From contig DWWQ01000056.1 in NCBI GenBank assembly GCA_019119615.1, positions 1 to 64,000 on the forward strand: a stretch of DNA of 64,000 bases, in the 5' to 3' direction. Below are positions 40,509 through 50,029 of the stretch, in pieces. This stretch comes from Candidatus Alistipes stercoravium (GTDB lineage: Bacteria > Bacteroidota > Bacteroidia > Bacteroidales > Rikenellaceae). The translations under genes and the position numbers were made by a program. Under the pieces are notes generated by a model. It saw only the letters and a list, made by a program, of their open reading frames with translations. It was not told the DNA's origin and made no database searches. Each line of letters opens with the position of its first letter. Within the stretch, counting starts at the first letter, position 1.

Positions 40509-43500
40509 ATGAGAACAAATTTCCAAAGCAAAACTTCCGGAATGCGTCGTTTGGTTGAACGCACCGCAGTCCTGCTGGTCCTGCTTTTCGCAGGTTCCGG
40601 AATAGCTATGGCTCAAGGGTTTACCGTTACCGGTCGTGTAACGAACACCGAGGGGGGGGGAATTCCTGGAGCCACCGTTGTCGTAAAGAGCGATAACACC
40701 CGGGGCACCACGACGGATGCCATGGGTGCCTATTCGCTCGAAGTAAAATCCCCGAACGACGTTCTGATCTTCAGCTTCATCGGTTACAAGACCGTCGAAG
40801 TTCCCGTAAACAACCGTACGACCATCAACGTCCAGATGAACGAGGACGCCACCGAGATGGACGAAGTCGTGGTGATCGGTTACGGTACGCAGAAAAAGCA
40901 GTTCCTCGTGGGTTCTGTCTCGCAGGTCTCGAACAAGGAGCTGCTCAAGGCCCCGATGACCAACGTCTCGAACATGATGACCGGTAAACTCCCCGGCATC
41001 ACGAGTATCCAGCGCTCGGGACAGCCCGGAGCCGACGAGACATCCCTTCTGGTCCGCGGTGTCTCGACCTTCAACAACTCGAGCCCGCTCTGTCTGGTGG
41101 ACGGTATCGAACGCATGATCAATACCGTAAACCCGAACGACATTGCCTCGATTACGATCCTCAAGGATGCCGCCACCTCGGCCATCTACGGTGTGCGCGG
41201 CGCCAACGGTGTCATCCTGATCACCACCAAGAGCGGTTCGGAAGGCGCCACGACCATCTCCTATGACGGCTCGGTAACCTTCACCACCAACACGGCCCTT
41301 CCCGAGTTCCTCAACGCCCAGGACTATATCGGCTGGCACAACAAGGCCCGTGAAATGGACGGCCTCGCCCCGATGTGGACTGACGAGGTAATCGCCAAGA
41401 TGAAGGCCGACGGCACCTACGGCGAGACCGACTGGGTCAACAGCCTCTTCAAGGACTACGGCTTCACTCATCAGCACAATATCTCGGCTACGGGCGGAAA
41501 CGACCGCATCAAGCACTACACGAGCGTCGGCCTGATGAATCAGGACGGTATCGTGCCGAATACCTCCTACGACCGTATCAACATCCGCTCGAACATCGAC
41601 GCCAAGATTGCCAAGAACATCAACTTCTCGATGAACGTGAGCGGATTCCGCGAGAACAAGAACGCTCCGGGATACCCCATCACCAATCAGTACGACTTCA
41701 ACCCGATCATGCAGGCCTTCTACACCCTGCCGATCCTGGCCAAGACCTACAAGGGCCTGCCGCAGGGCTACATGAACGGCTCCTATACCCAGCAGCCCAT
41801 CGCCGCCGTCGAGGACAGCGGTTATATCCGCGACACGCGCTGGCAGTTCGAGGGTAGTGCCAAGCTGGAGTACGACTTCAGCAGCATCGAGGCACTGAAG
41901 GGTCTGAAGGCAAGCGTCTTTGTCGCCTACGACTACTCCAACTCGACGAATCGCAACTACAACCGTCCGTTCCCGGTCATGTCCTTCTCGACCACGACCT
42001 TCGAATCGACCGAAACGACCGGTTCGGGTATCAACAAGCTGGGAACCTTCAACAAGTCCGCATCGTGGGGCGACAGCTTTACGGTACGTCCTCAGCTGAC
42101 CTACGAGCGCGAATTCGGCAAGCACAACGTCAGCGGTCTGTTCCTCTACGAGCAGCGCAAGAACTACTCCGAGACGATGACCGGCTACAAGAACGGCTAC
42201 TACTCCGACTATCCGGTCGATCTGTCGCACGGTACGACCTGGGAAGGTATCAACACGCCGGTCAGCGGCTCGTTCGGTGAGACGGGTATCGCCAGCTTCG
42301 CCGGCCGTTTCAGCTACGCCTACGATCGGAAGTACCTCGCCGAATTCACTTTCCGCGCCGACGGCTCCTACAAGTTCGCACCGAAGAACCGCTGGGGATT
42401 CTTCCCCTCGGTAGCCCTCGGCTGGGTCGCTTCGGAGGAGGAGTTCTTCAAGCAGGCCCTTCCGAAGGTGGACTTCTTCAAGATCCGCGCATCGTACGGT
42501 GAGCTGGGCTCGGACGATACGGATGCATGGCTCTACATGCAGTCCTACAAATCGACCGCTCCTTCGTACAGCTATATCGTCGGCGGTACGGGACATACGG
42601 CCTACTACACCTCCAACTACGTCTATGACAACCTGACCTGGTCGCGTACGCACAGCTACAACATCGGTTTCGATCTGAGCGTCTGGGAGGGTAAACTCGG
42701 CATCGAGTTCGACTGGTTCTACAAACTCACGGACCACATCCTCGAGCAGGTGGGCGGCACATATGCTCCCTCGCTGGGCGGCAACGTACCGACCTATATG
42801 AACTCCGGTAAGGTGGACAACCGCGGATTCGAACTCGTGCTCAAGCACCAGAACTCGTTTGCAAGCGGCTGGCGCTACTCGCTGACCGGAAGCCTCTCGT
42901 GGGCACGCAACCGCATCCTCGCCAAGCATCTGGCAGACGATCACCCGATGTACCGCGCCGTCCTCGGCCAGCCGATGGGTTCGGTATACGGCTTCAAGGC
43001 CATCGGCCTCTTCCAGACCGAAGAGCAGATCGCCAATACGCCGACGGCTCCCTCGGGCGAGAAGCGCCTCGGCGACCTGATGTACGCCGATATCAACGGC
43101 GACGGCAAGATCGACAGTTCGAAGGACTTCGTGAAGATCGGCAACAGCTACACCCCCGAGATGAACTTCTCGCTCACGATGGACGTATCCTACAAGAACG
43201 TCTACCTGACGGCTCTGTGGCAGGGCGTAGCCATCTGCTCCTACCAGCTCAGCGCCGCCTACAACAGCGGTGTATTCGACAACACGATGTACACGCGTCC
43301 GTTCTACAGCAACGGTAACGCCCCCTACTACCTCGTGGAGGGTGCATGGCGTGAGGACAACCGCAATGCGGAGTACCCGCGTCTGAGCACGGTGGCCAAC
43401 GGTAACAACGCCTGGCCGTCGTCGTGGTGGGTTCGCAACGGCGCCTACCTGCGTCTGAAGAACCTCCAGATCGGTTACACGCTGCCCATGCACTTGCTCG

Positions 43501-43658
43501 GCAAGGCCGGCATCGAGCGTGTAAACATCTACCTCGCCGGAACCAACCTTCTGACGTTCAGCGCATTCAAGTATGTAGACCCCGAGATGCCGTCGGTGAA
43601 CAACGGTTACTATCCGCAGCAGCGCACCTACAGCGTCGGAGTCAACCTCACCTTCTAA
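40509..43658 (+). CDS. SusC/RagA-family TonB-dependent outer-membrane transporter
   Basis: 1049 aa; signal peptide, GATVVVKSDNTRGTTTDAMGAYSLEV carboxypeptidase-regulatory-like domain, plug LLVRGVSTFNNSSPLCLVDGIER, beta-barrel to C-terminal F. Confidence 0.97.
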   Translation: MRTNFQSKTSGMRRLVERTAVLLVLLFAGSGIAMAQGFTVTGRVTNTEGGGIPGATVVVKSDNTRGTTTDAMGAYSLEVKSPNDVLIFSFIGYKTVEVPVNNRTTINVQMNEDATEMDEVVVIGYGTQKKQFLVGSVSQVSNKELLKAPMTNVSNMMTGKLPGITSIQRSGQPGADETSLLVRGVSTFNNSSPLCLVDGIERMINTVNPNDIASITILKDAATSAIYGVRGANGVILITTKSGSEGATTISYDGSVTFTTNTALPEFLNAQDYIGWHNKAREMDGLAPMWTDEVIAKMKADGTYGETDWVNSLFKDYGFTHQHNISATGGNDRIKHYTSVGLMNQDGIVPNTSYDRINIRSNIDAKIAKNINFSMNVSGFRENKNAPGYPITNQYDFNPIMQAFYTLPILAKTYKGLPQGYMNGSYTQQPIAAVEDSGYIRDTRWQFEGSAKLEYDFSSIEALKGLKASVFVAYDYSNSTNRNYNRPFPVMSFSTTTFESTETTGSGINKLGTFNKSASWGDSFTVRPQLTYEREFGKHNVSGLFLYEQRKNYSETMTGYKNGYYSDYPVDLSHGTTWEGINTPVSGSFGETGIASFAGRFSYAYDRKYLAEFTFRADGSYKFAPKNRWGFFPSVALGWVASEEEFFKQALPKVDFFKIRASYGELGSDDTDAWLYMQSYKSTAPSYSYIVGGTGHTAYYTSNYVYDNLTWSRTHSYNIGFDLSVWEGKLGIEFDWFYKLTDHILEQVGGTYAPSLGGNVPTYMNSGKVDNRGFELVLKHQNSFASGWRYSLTGSLSWARNRILAKHLADDHPMYRAVLGQPMGSVYGFKAIGLFQTEEQIANTPTAPSGEKRLGDLMYADINGDGKIDSSKDFVKIGNSYTPEMNFSLTMDVSYKNVYLTALWQGVAICSYQLSAAYNSGVFDNTMYTRPFYSNGNAPYYLVEGAWREDNRNAEYPRLSTVANGNNAWPSSWWVRNGAYLRLKNLQIGYTLPMHLLGKAGIERVNIYLAGTNLLTFSAFKYVDPEMPSVNNGYYPQQRTYSVGVNLTF
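40652..40660 (+). repeat. G9 homopolymer inside the susC coding region
   Basis: acc gag ggg ggg gga att; nine consecutive G. Confidence 0.95.
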
Positions 43659-43679
43659 ATTGTCAAAACTACGGAAATC

Positions 43680-45341
43680 ATGAAAAAATCGATATTGATA
43701 ATGGGTCTGGCAGCCGTTCTCGGCGGAAGTTCCTGTTCCGATGTCCTGGATCTGAACCCGGGAGACCGGTTCTCCCCGGCTACGGTCGGGTCGTCGATGA
43801 CTACCGTGGACAACTATGTGCTCGGCCTCTACTCGATCATCAGTACCAGCTCGGAGGTCTACGGAACGAGTTCGCCCAAACTCTCGGATGCCTTCTCCGA
43901 CATTCTGAAGTGCGGCGACTGGGACCAGTACGGCACAAGCTTCAACAAGGCTCTCTTCCAGTCATCGGCCTTCAACAGCACCAGCGCCGGTGCCTTCGAA
44001 TGCTGGGCCTCGCACTACGACCGAATCCGCCGCGAGAACGAGTTCCTGCGCGATGCCCCCGCCTACAAGGATAAGTTCGGCGAGGATTGGATCAACACCC
44101 GCATGGCCGAGGTGCGCTTCTGCCGTGCCTACGCCTACTTCCTGCTCTGCCGCGTCTACGGAGGTGTCATCCTCCGCACCGAGGTGGACGGCCCCGATAA
44201 AAATAACATGGCACGCTCGTCCGAGGAGGATTGCTGGGACTTCATCATCACCGAGCTTCAGGAGCTGGCCCCGATGCTTCCCATGGGCAACAAGGGCACC
44301 GCTGACGACTGGGACAGCTCGAACTACGGACGTGTTACGCAGCAGTCAGCTTACGGCTTTCTGAGCCGCGTGGCCCTCTACGCACAGCGTTGGGACGTAG
44401 CCGTGGATGCCGCCCGCAAGGTGGCCGAGTGCGGTGCCGACCTCGACTGGTCGGGATACGCCAACGTCTTCAACGGCGATCTGCAGAACAACAAGGAGAT
44501 CCTGCTGGCCGTGGATTTCGCTCAGGATGTCATTACGCACCGCTACGATCTGTATGTACGCCCGAGCGGCGACGGCAAGACGAACGGTTATACCCTCTAC
44601 TCGATCTACGCCCCCACGAGCGAGCTGGTGGACAGCTACGAGATGGCCGACGGTACGGAGTTCAGCTGGGAGAAGTATGGCAGCCACCCCTACGAGAACC
44701 GCGAACCGCGTTTCTATGCCACGATCCTCTACAACGGAGCTTCCTGGATGGGCCGCACGATCGAGAGCTATGTCGGCGGTCTGGACGGCTACAAGGAGTA
44801 TGAGGATGCCGGTGCGGCCAATACGACCGTAACGGGTTACTACCTGCGCAAATACCTCAAGAACGACGATACGAGCTGGATCACCCGCTACTCGGACCAA
44901 ACGTGGATCCTGATTCGCTACGCCGAGGTGCTGCTCAACAAGGCCGAGGCACTCGCCGAGCTGAACTGGAGCCAGAACAGCGCCGAGGCGCTGCAGGCCC
45001 TCAACGACGTACGCCGCCGCGTGGGCCTTCCCGCCCGTCAGACGGCTGACAAGGAGCAGTTCATGGAGTACCTGCGCCACGAGCGTATGGTCGAGCTGGC
45101 CGGCGAGGGCTTCCGCTACTGGGATCTGCGCCGCTGGCGCCTGGCTGTGGATGTCATCAACGGCAGCAACGTTCACGGTGTGAAGATCACCAAGAACGCG
45201 GACAACACCTTCACCTATGAGCAGGTGGATGCCGACGCCGGAAACAAGCGTATCTTCTACGAGCGCTACTACCGTTTTGCCATTCCCGAGGACGAGCGCT
45301 CGAAGAACCCGCTCTGCACCAACAACGAGGGATGGGTATAA
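43680..45341 (+). CDS. SusD/RagB-family surface glycan-binding lipoprotein
   Basis: 553 aa; GGSSCSDVLDLNPGD lipobox and N-terminus; RFCRAYAYFLLCRVYGGVIL; LRHERMVELAGEGFRYWDLRRW. Confidence 0.96.
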   Translation: MKKSILIMGLAAVLGGSSCSDVLDLNPGDRFSPATVGSSMTTVDNYVLGLYSIISTSSEVYGTSSPKLSDAFSDILKCGDWDQYGTSFNKALFQSSAFNSTSAGAFECWASHYDRIRRENEFLRDAPAYKDKFGEDWINTRMAEVRFCRAYAYFLLCRVYGGVILRTEVDGPDKNNMARSSEEDCWDFIITELQELAPMLPMGNKGTADDWDSSNYGRVTQQSAYGFLSRVALYAQRWDVAVDAARKVAECGADLDWSGYANVFNGDLQNNKEILLAVDFAQDVITHRYDLYVRPSGDGKTNGYTLYSIYAPTSELVDSYEMADGTEFSWEKYGSHPYENREPRFYATILYNGASWMGRTIESYVGGLDGYKEYEDAGAANTTVTGYYLRKYLKNDDTSWITRYSDQTWILIRYAEVLLNKAEALAELNWSQNSAEALQALNDVRRRVGLPARQTADKEQFMEYLRHERMVELAGEGFRYWDLRRWRLAVDVINGSNVHGVKITKNADNTFTYEQVDADAGNKRIFYERYYRFAIPEDERSKNPLCTNNEGWV

Positions 45342-45368
45342 TGTCAATCAAGAAAAAAAGAACTGACT

Positions 45369-45764
45369 ATGAAACTTCGTAAATATCTTGCCGTACTGGC
45401 TGCCGCCGCATTTGCGGTATTTGCTGCGGGGTCGTGCGCCGAGCCCGACGATGAGTTCCTTCACACCGACAGCCGGATCCTCTCGATCGAGATCCAGCCG
45501 GCCGAAGGTGGCGCAGGAATCGCGGGTGTCATCGACGAAACTACGGGAGAGATCTATTTCCCGATTCCCAAGAAAGACCGAGAAAAGTACGACATCACCC
45601 GCCTGATGGTTCGTGCCGAGGTTGAGTACGACACCTTCATCAACCCGTCGCTGACCGGACTGAAGGACCTGTCGGACCGCGACAACCCGTTCACGATCAC
45701 CGTAACGGCCGGAGACAAGGGCTCGCGCACCTATTCGCTCTGGGCCTTCTACACCCGCCGATAA
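45369..45764 (+). CDS. Small DUF5018-like lipoprotein
   Basis: AGSCAEPDDEF lipobox; ILSIEIQPAEGG...RDNPFTITVTAGDKGSRTYSL. Confidence 0.6.
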   Translation: MKLRKYLAVLAAAAFAVFAAGSCAEPDDEFLHTDSRILSIEIQPAEGGAGIAGVIDETTGEIYFPIPKKDREKYDITRLMVRAEVEYDTFINPSLTGLKDLSDRDNPFTITVTAGDKGSRTYSLWAFYTRR

Positions 45765-45800
45765 CCCCCAAGTACTAACAAAAACAACAAAAAAACCGAT

Positions 45801-47162
45801 ATGAAAACCTTATTGAAATCCCTCGCTTACGCCGCGCTCGCCGGATTCCTTCTGACCGGATGCTCGGATGACGACACCACGCCCAAGGGCGAAGACGTGG
45901 AACGCGGCGACAAGGCCTGCCGCATCGAAACCTTCATTCTGAACCTCGACAGCGAGACGACGCTCACCGGAGACGTCTACGACTACGACAAGTCGATCGA
46001 CCTGGCCTACACCACCGATCAGCTGGAGCTGATGAAGTCCGCCACGGCTACGCTCACCCTCTCGGAAGGCGCCACCGTATCGCCCGATCCTTCGCAGCCG
46101 GCAGACTACACGCAGCCCATATCGTTCACCGTAACGGCCAAGGACGGGAAGACGACCCGCACCTACACGACCAAGCCCGTGGAGAAGGTGGTAGAACTCT
46201 ACACGAAGGTTGAAGCCGCCCTCTCGAAGACCACGACCGAAATGGGCCTCGGCTCCGTAACCACCAGCGCATCGGAGTACAAGTTCATCGGTGTCAGCGG
46301 CGACAAACTCGTCATCGGCACGAAGGTATTCGACTACAAGACCTTTGCCGCCGTCGGCGAACTGAACATGACCGGATACTCCGATCAGAAGCTGACCGGC
46401 ATGGCCAACGACCATGCAGGCAACCTGATTGCCGCCGTTACCCCGACCGGTGAGGGTACGCCTCCGACGACCATCATCTGCTGGCGGAACGGCTGGGACC
46501 AGGCTCCTTCGGAGTACATCAAGTCCGAGACGAGCTTCATCGGCAAACTGATCTCCGCAGGCGGTAACATCTTCGAGGGTCAGGCTATCGTAAGCGCCAT
46601 GGGCGGAACCGGCCCTGCAGGAGCTCACTTCGTATTCGAGCGTCTGGACGGCAATGCCAACGGCTTCCACGCCGTGGAGACCAAGCACCCGTCGAACGAC
46701 GGTAACTGGTCGCAGATGATCTCGCCCTGCTCGAGCGATCCGCTGGGCACCTGGTTCATGTTCGAATCGGTTGCTGGCGGTTCCGAGATCTACACCTGGA
46801 CCGGATGGTCGGCTCCCAACTCGATCTCCATGACGCAGATCCCGGGTGTGCTCTCCGGCAAGGGCCCGGCCAACTGGGGTAACTTCACGCTGGGTGCGAT
46901 CCGCGGCTTCACCTACAACGATACGGCATATGCAGCCATCGTAACCGCCGGATGGCCCGAAACCTATATCTCGATCGTCAATAAGGACGGTGAGTTCCTG
47001 CTCAACCCCAACGACACCATCACGACCGCTCCTCACACGGGATCCGAGGCGATCATGCAGATCACCTATGCATACGACGAGGAGAAGAACGAAGGCTATG
47101 TCTTTGTTCTCGAGCCCGGTGTATTCGTGAAGAGCTGGAAGCTGACCGTTGCAGCCGAGTAA
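45801..47162 (+). CDS. DUF5018-domain lipoprotein, putative surface glycan-binding protein
   Basis: LTGCSDDD lipobox; ADYTQPISFTVTAKDGKTTRTYT; SusE/F-like position after susD. Confidence 0.7.
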   Translation: MKTLLKSLAYAALAGFLLTGCSDDDTTPKGEDVERGDKACRIETFILNLDSETTLTGDVYDYDKSIDLAYTTDQLELMKSATATLTLSEGATVSPDPSQPADYTQPISFTVTAKDGKTTRTYTTKPVEKVVELYTKVEAALSKTTTEMGLGSVTTSASEYKFIGVSGDKLVIGTKVFDYKTFAAVGELNMTGYSDQKLTGMANDHAGNLIAAVTPTGEGTPPTTIICWRNGWDQAPSEYIKSETSFIGKLISAGGNIFEGQAIVSAMGGTGPAGAHFVFERLDGNANGFHAVETKHPSNDGNWSQMISPCSSDPLGTWFMFESVAGGSEIYTWTGWSAPNSISMTQIPGVLSGKGPANWGNFTLGAIRGFTYNDTAYAAIVTAGWPETYISIVNKDGEFLLNPNDTITTAPHTGSEAIMQITYAYDEEKNEGYVFVLEPGVFVKSWKLTVAAE

Positions 47163-47172
47163 GACCTCTTCT

Positions 47173-47215
47173 TCGGGAAAATGCTGTCTGCACGGCGGAC
47201 GGCGTTTTCCCGAAA
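47173..47215 (+). terminator. Intra-operon hairpin after the DUF5018 lipoprotein gene
   Basis: ttcgggaaaatgct-gtctgc-acg-gcggac-ggcgttttcccgaa extended imperfect stem, weak T-run (ccctttac). Confidence 0.5.
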
Positions 47216-47318
47216 CCCTTTACAATCCGCGTTTTTCCGGCCCGGGGCCGCACCCGGCCGGAGAGATGCGGATCTTTTGAAATAGCAAATCCGATTCATG
47301 TATCAGTTAGTTAGGTTT

Positions 47319-48605
47319 ATGAAATTCCGTATCCACGTTCTGGCAGCACTTTTGGCGGCTGCCTGCTGTCCGGCCTGCAGCGGAGGCACGCAAAACCCTC
47401 CCCGGGCCCAAGAGAGCCAATTCGCCAAATACCTCTGGTTCGATGCCGAGGCAAACTTCGCACGCTTCGCCTCGCAGGATTCGATCCGCTACTGGCTCGA
47501 CCGCACGGTCGAGGCCGGATTCAACCGCATCGTCGTCGACGTGAAGCCCGTCGAAGGAGATGTGCTCTACAAGAGCGATTTCATGCCCGAGCTCGTGGAT
47601 TTCCGCGGCACGAAGGTAGACCGCACCTGGGACTACCTGCAGGTCTTTCTCGATGAGGCAGCCAAACGCAACCTGCGGGTTACCGTCTCGACGACGATCT
47701 TCCCGGTAGGACTTACGGCAACCCGACAGGGCCCCGTCTACCGCGACTCTACCTTCGACGGACGCACCTGCATCCAATACAAACCCGAAGGGTTGATGGA
47801 TATCCGCGACGACAAGCCCGTCGATATCGCCTTTCTCAACCCGGCGATGCCCGAAAACCAGGAGTGGGCCCTGCGCTTCGTCCGCGAAATCCTCTCGAAA
47901 TACCGTTTCGATGCCTACGCGCTCGACTACTGCCGCTATCCGGGCGCCACGGCCGATTTCTCGGAGTTCTCGCACCGCGATTTCGAGAAGTTCCTCGGAC
48001 ACGCCGTCGAGCGTTTCCCGGAAGATATCTTCACCTACGACAAGGAGGGGAAACATGTTCCGGGCAAATACTACAAGCAGTGGTGGGAGTACCGCGCCAA
48101 GGTCATCCGCAACTTCATCGCGCGCGTACGCAACGAGATCGACTCGCTGCAGCCCGGCGTAGCGCTCGAATACTGGGCCGCCTCGTGGCTCCATGCCATC
48201 CACGCGAACGGCCAGAACTGGGCAAGTCCCCGCTCGGACTTCTCGCGCGAATACCTCGACAGTTGGGCGACGCCGGGCTACAAGGAGGCCGGATTCGCCG
48301 ACCTGCTCGACGTATTCATCACCGGGACCTACCTTGAACGGGTCTGGGGCGCCGATGATCCCGAATCGGTGGAATTCGGGCTGAACCGTTCGCTGCGCGA
48401 CGTGCAGGGCGACTGTACGGTATACGGATCGCTCTATGCGAAGAACCATCTTGACCAATTCGACGACGCGGTGTATCTTTGTCTTCGGAAAACGAAGGGT
48501 GTGATGGTCTTCGACATCGTACAGGTAATCGACAACAACCTTTGGGATGCCATCCGGCGGGGTATCGACCGCGCCGAAGCCGAAGCCGCATCCCGGAACA
48601 AATAA
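47319..48605 (+). CDS. GHL10/DUF187-like putative glycosyl hydrolase lipoprotein (paralog 1)
   Basis: YLWFDAEANFARF, AGFNRIVVDVKPVEGDVLY, DAYALDYCRYPG, lipobox PACSGG. Confidence 0.75.
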   Translation: MKFRIHVLAALLAAACCPACSGGTQNPPRAQESQFAKYLWFDAEANFARFASQDSIRYWLDRTVEAGFNRIVVDVKPVEGDVLYKSDFMPELVDFRGTKVDRTWDYLQVFLDEAAKRNLRVTVSTTIFPVGLTATRQGPVYRDSTFDGRTCIQYKPEGLMDIRDDKPVDIAFLNPAMPENQEWALRFVREILSKYRFDAYALDYCRYPGATADFSEFSHRDFEKFLGHAVERFPEDIFTYDKEGKHVPGKYYKQWWEYRAKVIRNFIARVRNEIDSLQPGVALEYWAASWLHAIHANGQNWASPRSDFSREYLDSWATPGYKEAGFADLLDVFITGTYLERVWGADDPESVEFGLNRSLRDVQGDCTVYGSLYAKNHLDQFDDAVYLCLRKTKGVMVFDIVQVIDNNLWDAIRRGIDRAEAEAASRNK

Positions 48606-48621
48606 AAAACCGACAAACGAC

Positions 48622-49998
48622 ATGATCCTTACAATCAAACGACTGTTTCCGGTGCTGTGCGCCCTGCTGCTGATCGGGGCCGGCGCCTGCTCGGAGGAGC
48701 ACCAGACCCCGCCGCCGATCGACAGCGGGGAAGAGGAGGGCGGGGAAAAGCCCGTCGAACCGGACGACAAGCCGGTAAGCGAAAAGGAGAAGATGCTGTG
48801 GTTCGATGCCGAAGCCAACTTCGACCGCTTCCGGACCCAGCAGGGCATTACGGAGATGCTCGACAAGACCGTGGAGGCCGGATTCAACAAGATCGTCGTG
48901 GACGTAAAACCCGTCGAGGGCGATGTCCTCTACGAGAGTTCGTTCATGACGCAGGCAACGCAGATCGGCGACGTCAGCGTTCCGAACCGCGGCTGGGACT
49001 ACCTGCAGTTCTTCCTCGACGAGGCCCACAAGCGCGGTCTGAAGGTTACCGTCTCGACAACGATCTTCCCGATGGGTATGCCCAACCGCCGGCAGGGGCC
49101 CGTATACCGGGATGCGAAGAAGTGGGAAGGCATGACCTGCCTGCAGAATAAGCCCCGCAGCGGCGGAGGCAGCCAGATGGTGGATATCAAGGATGATCCC
49201 ACAAAGGTGGCGGCCTTCCTCAACCCGGTGCTGCCCGAAGTCCGCGAATTCGCGCTGAAATTCATCCGCGAGATCGTTACCAACTACGACTTCGACGCCT
49301 ATGCACTCGACTACTGCCGCTTCCCGGACAACCAGAGCGATTTCTCGGAGGCCTCGAAGAGTGCTTTCGAGGATTACATCAAGGCCAGTGTCGGCACCTG
49401 GCCCGATGACGTCTTCACCTACGATGCCTCGGGAAATATCGTTCCTGGCGTCTACTACAAGCAGTGGTGGGAGTTCCGCTCGATGATCATCCGCGACTTC
49501 GTGGCCGAGGTGCGCCGCGAAATCAAGGCCATCAAGCCCGACGTGAAGCTCGAGTACTGGGCCGCCTCGTGGTGGGGAGCTCTCTATGCCAACGGGCAGA
49601 ACTGGGCCAGCAACTCATACATGCCTCTTGAGGATGTCGAATCAAGCTATTACTACATCTGGTGCTCGAACAACTACTACCGGACCGGATTCGCCGAAGA
49701 ACTCGATACATTCCTGCTCGGCGCCTACCTCGAACGCATCTACGGCGCCGATGACAACGAGTCGGTCGAGTACGCCATCAACCGGGCCGAGCGCATGTTG
49801 CGCAACGCCTGCACCATGTACGGCACCATCCAGTGCGCAGATCCGAATTTCGACATCGAGGAGGCCTGCTACTACTGTCTCAAACGCACGGCCGGACTGA
49901 TGGTCTTCGATATCGTACATGTAATCAACAACAACAAGTGGTCCGCCATCAAGCGCGGTATCGACCGTGCCCTGGCCGAGGACAGGGCGAACGAATAA
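48622..49998 (+). CDS. GHL10/DUF187-like putative glycosyl hydrolase lipoprotein (paralog 2)
   Basis: MLWFDAEANFDRF, AGFNKIVVDVKPVEGDVLY, DAYALDYCRFPD; colinear with the preceding gene product. Confidence 0.75.
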   Translation: MILTIKRLFPVLCALLLIGAGACSEEHQTPPPIDSGEEEGGEKPVEPDDKPVSEKEKMLWFDAEANFDRFRTQQGITEMLDKTVEAGFNKIVVDVKPVEGDVLYESSFMTQATQIGDVSVPNRGWDYLQFFLDEAHKRGLKVTVSTTIFPMGMPNRRQGPVYRDAKKWEGMTCLQNKPRSGGGSQMVDIKDDPTKVAAFLNPVLPEVREFALKFIREIVTNYDFDAYALDYCRFPDNQSDFSEASKSAFEDYIKASVGTWPDDVFTYDASGNIVPGVYYKQWWEFRSMIIRDFVAEVRREIKAIKPDVKLEYWAASWWGALYANGQNWASNSYMPLEDVESSYYYIWCSNNYYRTGFAEELDTFLLGAYLERIYGADDNESVEYAINRAERMLRNACTMYGTIQCADPNFDIEEACYYCLKRTAGLMVFDIVHVINNNKWSAIKRGIDRALAEDRANE

Positions 49999-50029
49999 CG
50001 CAATGACGAAACCAACGACAATACGAACC

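Noticed and set aside
40401-43493. 1030-aa minus-strand ORF antisense to susC
   Set aside because: Same artefact; Val/Gly/Asp/Arg-rich shadow of the SusC coding frame with no domain signature.
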